A stretch of 64,000 nucleotides of DNA. It comes from Zobellia alginiliquefaciens (GTDB taxonomy: Bacteria > Bacteroidota > Bacteroidia > Flavobacteriales > Flavobacteriaceae). The stretch covers positions 4,340,001 to 4,404,000 of the forward strand of contig NZ_CP119758.1 of assembly GCF_029323795.1 (NCBI RefSeq). Direction: 5' to 3'. The notes beneath the pieces are model-generated. The model was not told the origin of the DNA. It worked only from the letters and a program-made list of their open reading frames with translations, and searched no databases. The position numbers were made by a program, and so were the translations under genes. Shown here piece by piece: positions 58,763 to 64,000 of this stretch. Every line of letters starts with the position of its first letter. Position 1 is the stretch's first letter.

Positions 58763-61219
58763 ATGCAAAAAGGATTGAAGGCCTTCTTCGTACATTTTTT
58801 TGTTACCGTTTTTTTTGTGATTGCCGCCCTGGCGTATTTCAACCCTGTGCTTCAGGGCAAGGTCATTGAACAGTCGGATATTGTTCAGTTTACAGGAATG
58901 GCCAAAGAGCAAAACGATTTTAGGAAGAAAACAGGGGAGGAGCCCTACTGGACCAACAGTGCTTTTGGAGGTATGCCAACCTATCAATTAGGAGCCTATT
59001 ATCCTCATGATTATGTGAAAAAGTTAGATAATCTCATTCGGTTTTTACCAAGACCAGCAGACTACTTGTTTTTGTACTTTATTGGATTTTACATTTTGCT
59101 TTGCTGTTTAAAAGTAGATTACCGTTTATCCATTGTTGGAGCTTTAGCTTTTGGATTCTCTACTTATCTTATTATTATTCTTGGGGTAGGGCATAATGCA
59201 AAAGCCCACGCATTGGGATACTTACCTATGTTATTGGGCGGAATTGTGTTGGTATTCCGCAAAAAGTATCTATGGGGATTTATTCTTACCGCTATTTCCA
59301 TGGCATTGGAAATTAGGGCCAATCACTACCAGATGACCTATTATTTTATGCTATTGGTGTTGATTTTAGGAGTTGTATATCTAGTTGATGCTATTCGTAC
59401 AGAAAAGTTGAAATACTATTTTAGTTCGGTAGGGCTTTTGTTGGTAGCGGTTTTTCTTGGCATTGCTGCAAATGCCACGAGCCTAATGGCCACAAAAGAA
59501 TATGCGGATTGGAGTACGCGTGGAAAATCCGAGTTGACTATTGACCCTGATGGGAATACGAAAGAAAATACTGGAGGTTTAGAAAAGGCATATATAACGC
59601 AGTGGAGTTACGGCATTACGGAATCGCTTAATTTATTCGTCCCACGGTTGTTCGGGGGATCTAACAATGAAAATTTAGGCGAAAATTCAAAAAGTTATAA
59701 TTTTCTAATCGATCAGGGAGTTTCTCGAAGTCAGGCTTTGAATTTCTCAAGCGGATTACCGTTATATTGGGCGGATCAGCCAGGTACATCTGGTCCGGCT
59801 TACATTGGTGCAATTATTTTCTTTTTGTTTATTCTGGGGCTTATTTTGGTTAAGGGAAAGACAAAATGGTGGCTACTGGGAGGTGTTATTATGTCTTTGC
59901 TGCTCTCATGGGGAAAGAATTTTAGTTTGTTGACCGATGTAATGATAGATTATTTTCCGCTGTATGACAAGTTCAGGGCCGTATCATCTATTCAGGTTAT
60001 TTTAGAATTATGTGCTCCCGTACTGGCAATTTTGGCTTTACGAGAACTTTTTAAATCTACGGTTGATGTTTCAGAAAAACTGAAGGCGCTACGCATTTCA
60101 TTTTTCACGGTTTTAGGAATAAGTGTAGCCCTTTTCATTTTTAAAGCTGGTTTTGATTTTGAAGGACCAAGTGATGAATTCCTGAAAAGAAATTATGGAG
60201 ATGAATTGGTTTCATTAATTGAGGCGGATAGAAAGGCGGTATATAATTCAGACCTTTTGCGTTCCATGATATATGTTTTCTTGTCCGCTTTGGCATTATG
60301 GTTTTATATCAAAGGAAAACTAAAAGAGAACTTGGCGATTGTTGCAGTAGGTGCTCTTATTCTTTTTGATTTGGTAGGTGTAGGTTTACGCTATGTAGAT
60401 TCCAATAATTTTGTTTCAAAGCGAAAAATGACACAGCCTTTTCCAGAGACAGCTATTGATCAAGAAATAAATAAGGATAAAGGTGTCTATAGGGTTTACG
60501 ACCCCCAAGAAGGAATAAACGGTGCGCGAACATCTTATTACCACCAATCAATTGGAGGTTATCATGCGGCAAAACCTGCAGGTCTGGAGGATTTGTTTAG
60601 CTTTTATGTATATAAGGGCAACATGGGGGTGTTGAATATGCTAAACGTAAAATACGTAGTTCAACAAGATGAAGAAGGAAAAAGCTATCCAGCATTAAAC
60701 CCAAATGCAAATGGGAATGCGTGGTTTGTAGAAGAAGTGGTTAAGGTAAATTCGGCCGATGAAGAGATTCAAGCTTTAGGGCAACTAAATACACGGACCG
60801 AAGCTGTGGTCAACCTGGCTAAGGTAAAGAATCTAAATAATTTTCAATTTAAAGTCGATTCAACGGCTGCAATAGTTCTTACGGATTATAAGCCGAATGA
60901 CTTAACATACCAATCCAAGAACAGAAATGAAGGTCTGGCTGTTTTTTCGGAAATGTATTACCCTAACGGGTGGAATGCTTATATAGACGGAAATCTAACA
61001 GAACACTTTAAGGTCAACTATACGCTTAGGGCAGTTGAAATACCTAGTGGCGAGCATACCATAGAGTTTAAGTTTGAACCTGAAGTTGTTAGAATAGGTA
61101 GCCAGATTACGTTGGCAAGTTCAATTCTGTTAGCGCTAATAGTTTTGGGAGGGATTGGACTTACTTTCTATAGTTCAAAGAAGAGTGAAGGTCAAGAAAA
61201 GAAAGAAGTACAAAAATAG
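58763..61219 (+). CDS. YfhO family integral membrane protein
   Basis: This 818-aa protein has about 12-13 membrane helices. A large extracytoplasmic segment (about 555-775) precedes the last helix (about 782-805, ITLASSILLALIVLGGIGLTFYSS) and a short charged tail. The N-terminal QSDIVQFTGMAKEQNDFR and GGMPTYQLGAYYPHDYVKKL are characteristic of YfhO/GT-C-like proteins in Bacteroidota. YfhO-like proteins are proposed GT-C glycosyltransferases acting on polyprenyl-linked sugars and lipoteichoic acid in Gram-positives; the donor and acceptor here are unknown. It is followed by a glycosyltransferase and a flippase, suggesting surface glycan synthesis. Confidence 0.88.
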   Translation: MQKGLKAFFVHFFVTVFFVIAALAYFNPVLQGKVIEQSDIVQFTGMAKEQNDFRKKTGEEPYWTNSAFGGMPTYQLGAYYPHDYVKKLDNLIRFLPRPADYLFLYFIGFYILLCCLKVDYRLSIVGALAFGFSTYLIIILGVGHNAKAHALGYLPMLLGGIVLVFRKKYLWGFILTAISMALEIRANHYQMTYYFMLLVLILGVVYLVDAIRTEKLKYYFSSVGLLLVAVFLGIAANATSLMATKEYADWSTRGKSELTIDPDGNTKENTGGLEKAYITQWSYGITESLNLFVPRLFGGSNNENLGENSKSYNFLIDQGVSRSQALNFSSGLPLYWADQPGTSGPAYIGAIIFFLFILGLILVKGKTKWWLLGGVIMSLLLSWGKNFSLLTDVMIDYFPLYDKFRAVSSIQVILELCAPVLAILALRELFKSTVDVSEKLKALRISFFTVLGISVALFIFKAGFDFEGPSDEFLKRNYGDELVSLIEADRKAVYNSDLLRSMIYVFLSALALWFYIKGKLKENLAIVAVGALILFDLVGVGLRYVDSNNFVSKRKMTQPFPETAIDQEINKDKGVYRVYDPQEGINGARTSYYHQSIGGYHAAKPAGLEDLFSFYVYKGNMGVLNMLNVKYVVQQDEEGKSYPALNPNANGNAWFVEEVVKVNSADEEIQALGQLNTRTEAVVNLAKVKNLNNFQFKVDSTAAIVLTDYKPNDLTYQSKNRNEGLAVFSEMYYPNGWNAYIDGNLTEHFKVNYTLRAVEIPSGEHTIEFKFEPEVVRIGSQITLASSILLALIVLGGIGLTFYSSKKSEGQEKKEVQK

Positions 61220-61261
61220 TTTGTAAAGATTCCCCAATCTTACACCTAGTAAATCACACTT

Positions 61262-62533
61262 ATGAAAAAAGTCCTCGTTATCACCTATTATTGGCCACCC
61301 GCTGGTGGTCCAGGTGTACAGAGGTGGTTAAAGTTTGTAAAATACCTTCAAGATTTTGAAGTTGAGCCTATTGTTTATATTCCTGAAAACCCACATTATC
61401 CCATTGAGGACGCTACCTTGGCATCAGAAATTCCGAAAAGTCTAAAAGTATATACCCAGCCCCTTTTTGAACCCTATGGATTGGCAAAAGTATTTTCTTC
61501 AAAAAAAACAAAACGGATAAGTTCGGGTATTATACAGACTAAGAACCAATCGTTTTTTGAAAAGATAATGTTATGGGTTAGGGGTAATTTTTTCATTCCT
61601 GATGCTAGAAAATATTGGATTAAGCCTTCTGTCAAATATTTAACGGAAGTTATATCCAAGGAAAATATAGACACTATAATTACTACAGGGCCACCTCACA
61701 GTGTACATTTAATAGGTAGGCAACTAAAGAAAGATGCAGGAGTTACGTGGTTGGCAGATTTTAGAGATCCTTGGACCTCTATTGGATATCATAAAGAGCT
61801 AAAGCTTACCCGTAGTTCGGAAAAAAAACATAAAGAATTAGAACGGGCTGTTTTAAACGAGGCCGATAGAATTTTGGTTACGAGCAACACTACAAAACTA
61901 GAATTTGAGGAGCTTACCAAACGACCCATTTCGGTAATCACCAATGGTTATGATTCAGACTATAGCGGTGATGCACATTTGGATCGTAATTTTACAATTT
62001 CGCACATTGGTTCTTTGTTGACCGGAAGAAATCCTAAAAACCTATGGAAGGTGCTTTCCCAGATTGCGGCAGAAGATGCTGTTTTTCGTGGTGACCTTCA
62101 ATTAGAATTTATGGGAGTTGTTAGTCAAGATGTAATGGATTCCATGTATCGTTATGAGTTAGGACCCTACATAAAAATGTTGGGCTATGGTTCTCATGCA
62201 GAGGCTCAACGTAAGCAACAAAGGTCTCAACTCCTGTTAATGGTAGAAATAGATAGCGATGAGACCAAAGGGATAATACCCGGGAAACTTTTTGAATATA
62301 TGGTTGCAAAAAGACCTATTTTGGCCATTGGTCCAGAAGGCTGGGAGGCAGGAGATATTATTAAGAATATGAACGCGGGTGAAGTTTTTGATTATAAAGC
62401 TCAAACTGAATTGAAGAAAACCATCCTTGAATGGTATACAGCATTTAAAAAAGGTAAGATTATTTCAGAATCTACGGATATTGAAAAATATAGCCGTAAG
62501 TCATTGACCCAAGAACTTTCTAAACTACTGTAA
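61262..62533 (+). CDS. Glycosyltransferase (GT4-like, GT-B fold)
   Basis: This 423-aa protein begins KKVLVITYYWPPAGGPGVQRWLKF, a typical first beta-alpha-beta of GT-B enzymes. It has DFRDPWTSIGYH, VTSNTTKLEFEEL and the donor-binding C-terminal stretch GIIPGKLFEYMVAKRPILAI (with the conserved Glu of the GT4 EX7E-type motif). It transfers a sugar in the cytosol from a nucleotide donor to a lipid or glycan acceptor. It overlaps the next gene by one base (TAATG), so it is co-expressed with the flippase. Confidence 0.9.
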   Translation: MKKVLVITYYWPPAGGPGVQRWLKFVKYLQDFEVEPIVYIPENPHYPIEDATLASEIPKSLKVYTQPLFEPYGLAKVFSSKKTKRISSGIIQTKNQSFFEKIMLWVRGNFFIPDARKYWIKPSVKYLTEVISKENIDTIITTGPPHSVHLIGRQLKKDAGVTWLADFRDPWTSIGYHKELKLTRSSEKKHKELERAVLNEADRILVTSNTTKLEFEELTKRPISVITNGYDSDYSGDAHLDRNFTISHIGSLLTGRNPKNLWKVLSQIAAEDAVFRGDLQLEFMGVVSQDVMDSMYRYELGPYIKMLGYGSHAEAQRKQQRSQLLLMVEIDSDETKGIIPGKLFEYMVAKRPILAIGPEGWEAGDIIKNMNAGEVFDYKAQTELKKTILEWYTAFKKGKIISESTDIEKYSRKSLTQELSKLL

Positions 62534-63996
62534 TGGGATTGGTATTTAAACAATCACTCAATAACTCAATTATTACCTACCTAGGGTTTGGACTTGGGGC
62601 ACTGAATACACTTGTGTTGTACTTGCAATTTATGGAACCCGAGTATTATGGTCTACTGCAAGTAGTCCTCTCTGCTTCCGTAGTTTTGATGCCTTTGCTC
62701 GCTTTTGGAGTTCCAAACACGCTTGTAAAATTCTATAGTGGCTTTAATGATGCTAAATCAACTGATGGTTTTTTGACCCTTATGTTATTCTTGCCTTTGG
62801 TTTTAATACTTCCTATTGCCGGTCTTACGTATGTGGTTAACGATACTATTGGAAATTTCCTATCCAAAGAGAACCCCATTGTAAAGGGGTACGTATGGCA
62901 TATCTTTTTGATTGCTATGGTCATGGCTTATTTTGAAGTCTTTTATGCTTGGGCAAGGGTACATATGAAATCTGTGTTTGGTAATTTCATGAAAGAGATT
63001 TTTGGTAGGGTAGGGCAATCCACGCTTTTAATCCTTTTATATTTTGATGTGATATCTGTGACCTCGTTTATAGACGGACTTGTAGTGGTTTATATACTAC
63101 GAATGTTGTTTATGAAGATTTATGCGTATACCTTACATAAACCTAGATTAATTTTTGATTTTCCGGAGAATACCCGAAAAATTCTTGTTTATAGTGCATT
63201 AATTATATTGGGGGGATCCGTAGCAATTGTACTTCTGGAAATAGATAAGGTAATGATCAATCAATTTATAAAGATTGAGAATGTAGCATATTATAGTGTG
63301 GCCAGTTTTATTGCTTTGGTCATAGCAGTTCCTTCACGCTCTATGCACCAGATAACCTATCCGCTTACAGCAGAACTTCTTAATAAGAACGATTTAGTAG
63401 GGTTGAGTAGGCTTTACCAAAAGAGTTCATTGACCTTGTACATCATTTCCGGCCTTCTATTTGCACTAATATTTCTGAGTTTGGATGATTTATACGAATT
63501 GTTACCGGATGCTTACCGCAATGGATATGTTATCTTTGTTTGGTTAGGACTGGCAAAACTCTATGACGCCATATTAGGAAACAATAATTCCATTTTATAT
63601 AACTCGGATTATTACAAGGCAGTTTTGTATATGGGATTGTTTTTGGCCGTAGTTACCGTACTTTTAAATGTTTGGCTTATACCCGCATATGGTTTGGATG
63701 GTGCTGCAATTGCCAGTTTCTCTGCATTTTTTATCTACAATACTGTAAAAGTAATATATGTAAAAATGAAGTTCAATATGCTTCCGTTTACTAAAGAAAC
63801 TGTTCAAACGTCTTTATTGTTAGGGGTAACTATTCTTGCTTTTTATTTTGTAAATCTTTCTTTTCATCCCATCGTAAACATAATTATAAAGAGTGCTGGT
63901 ATCAGTATACTTTACATTGGAGTCTTGTATAAATTCAAGATTTCAGAAGATGTTTTTCAGCTCTTGTCTAAAGTATTTGGAAAAAAACAACAATAA
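62533..63996 (+). CDS. Oligosaccharide flippase (Wzx-like, MATE/MOP superfamily)
   Basis: This 487-aa protein has 12-14 membrane helices. It starts GLVFKQSLNNSIITYLGFGLGALNTLVLYLQFM (read in two parts), a standard start for polysaccharide-export flippases, and the repeated GDGAAIASFSAFFIYN-like helix pairs near residue 395 fit. It should translocate lipid-linked oligosaccharides across the inner membrane. The stop is four bases before the window end; further surface-glycan genes may lie just outside. Confidence 0.9.
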   Translation: MGLVFKQSLNNSIITYLGFGLGALNTLVLYLQFMEPEYYGLLQVVLSASVVLMPLLAFGVPNTLVKFYSGFNDAKSTDGFLTLMLFLPLVLILPIAGLTYVVNDTIGNFLSKENPIVKGYVWHIFLIAMVMAYFEVFYAWARVHMKSVFGNFMKEIFGRVGQSTLLILLYFDVISVTSFIDGLVVVYILRMLFMKIYAYTLHKPRLIFDFPENTRKILVYSALIILGGSVAIVLLEIDKVMINQFIKIENVAYYSVASFIALVIAVPSRSMHQITYPLTAELLNKNDLVGLSRLYQKSSLTLYIISGLLFALIFLSLDDLYELLPDAYRNGYVIFVWLGLAKLYDAILGNNNSILYNSDYYKAVLYMGLFLAVVTVLLNVWLIPAYGLDGAAIASFSAFFIYNTVKVIYVKMKFNMLPFTKETVQTSLLLGVTILAFYFVNLSFHPIVNIIIKSAGISILYIGVLYKFKISEDVFQLLSKVFGKKQQ

Positions 63997-64000
63997 TTTT

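Noticed and set aside
1-64000. Mobile elements, prophage, toxin-antitoxin or defence islands
   Set aside because: No transposase, integrase, phage structural gene, restriction enzyme or CRISPR gene was recognised, and base composition looks uniform by eye.

Overview
The window looks like ordinary chromosome from a marine-type member of the Flavobacteriaceae (phylum Bacteroidota). The reasons are: AT-rich DNA; promoters of the TTG / TAnnTTTG type; almost no Shine-Dalgarno sequences; an outer-membrane TonB-dependent beta-barrel protein; TPR-containing histidine kinases; bacillithiol synthesis (BshB1); and Flavobacteria-typical small families (DUF2853, DUF4834, CAL67264). The genus cannot be fixed from the sequence alone; Zobellia/Maribacter-like is a guess. 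I see no insertion sequence, prophage, integrase, CRISPR array or rRNA. One tRNA gene (His) is present.

Layout. 1-5 kb: 3' part of a MATE exporter, a trans-sulfuration PLP enzyme, bshB1, and a convergent orphan TPR-histidine kinase. 5.2-8.3 kb: tRNA-His, an M28 lipoprotein peptidase and a lipoprotein aldose 1-epimerase. 8.3-14.3 kb: a complete-looking trans-4-hydroxyproline catabolic cluster (deaminase, semialdehyde dehydrogenase, epimerase, D-hydroxyproline oxidase) beside a divergent AraC regulator; the intergenic region carries a 21-bp-phased direct repeat touching the promoter. 14.4-16 kb: VOC protein, GNAT acetyltransferase and a small alpha/beta hydrolase. 16-29.7 kb: menaquinone genes (thioesterase, menF, menD, menA, menC, menE; no menB or menH) interleaved with DUF2853, a CvfB-like S1 protein, a SPOR-like membrane protein, a LytTR response regulator, a TPR-HisKA_2 kinase, an SDR and a CPBP protease.

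29.7-42.3 kb is mixed housekeeping: acyl-CoA carboxylase beta subunit, a Gfo/Idh oxidoreductase, ettA, an MBL-fold lipoprotein, a coiled-coil membrane protein, fumC, a TonB-dependent receptor with a Gly/Tyr-rich companion, and an ArsC-family reductase. 42.4-43.5 kb is prfB, which needs a programmed +1 frameshift at codon 23. 43.6-46.9 kb is a three-gene set (circularly permuted ATP-grasp, alpha-E, transglutaminase) of a conserved but biochemically unresolved type. 47-53 kb holds threonine aldolase, a YegP-type protein, an OmpA-like protein, a thioredoxin, YbaB and an S9 peptidase. 53.2-56.9 kb holds a cysteine-synthase-like enzyme, an alpha-oxoamine synthase and a YghO-like acyltransferase, which together suggest capnine/sulfonolipid synthesis. 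57-64 kb has an outer-membrane transporter-like protein, DUF4834, a YfhO-type giant membrane protein, a glycosyltransferase and an oligosaccharide flippase.

The most informative non-coding signals are: a pair of 9-bp sites fitting the published LytTR consensus with a 13-bp spacer, upstream of the operon that encodes a LytTR regulator; a ~20-bp motif centred on ATCGAT shared by three intergenic regions; phased TTTCACAAC repeats shared by two histidine-kinase upstream regions; and a 660-bp intergenic region with a strong hairpin flanked by direct repeats. Nothing here is a clear-cut undescribed defence or mobile system. The best candidates for incompletely described biology are the ATP-grasp/alpha-E/transglutaminase set and the putative sulfonolipid cluster.
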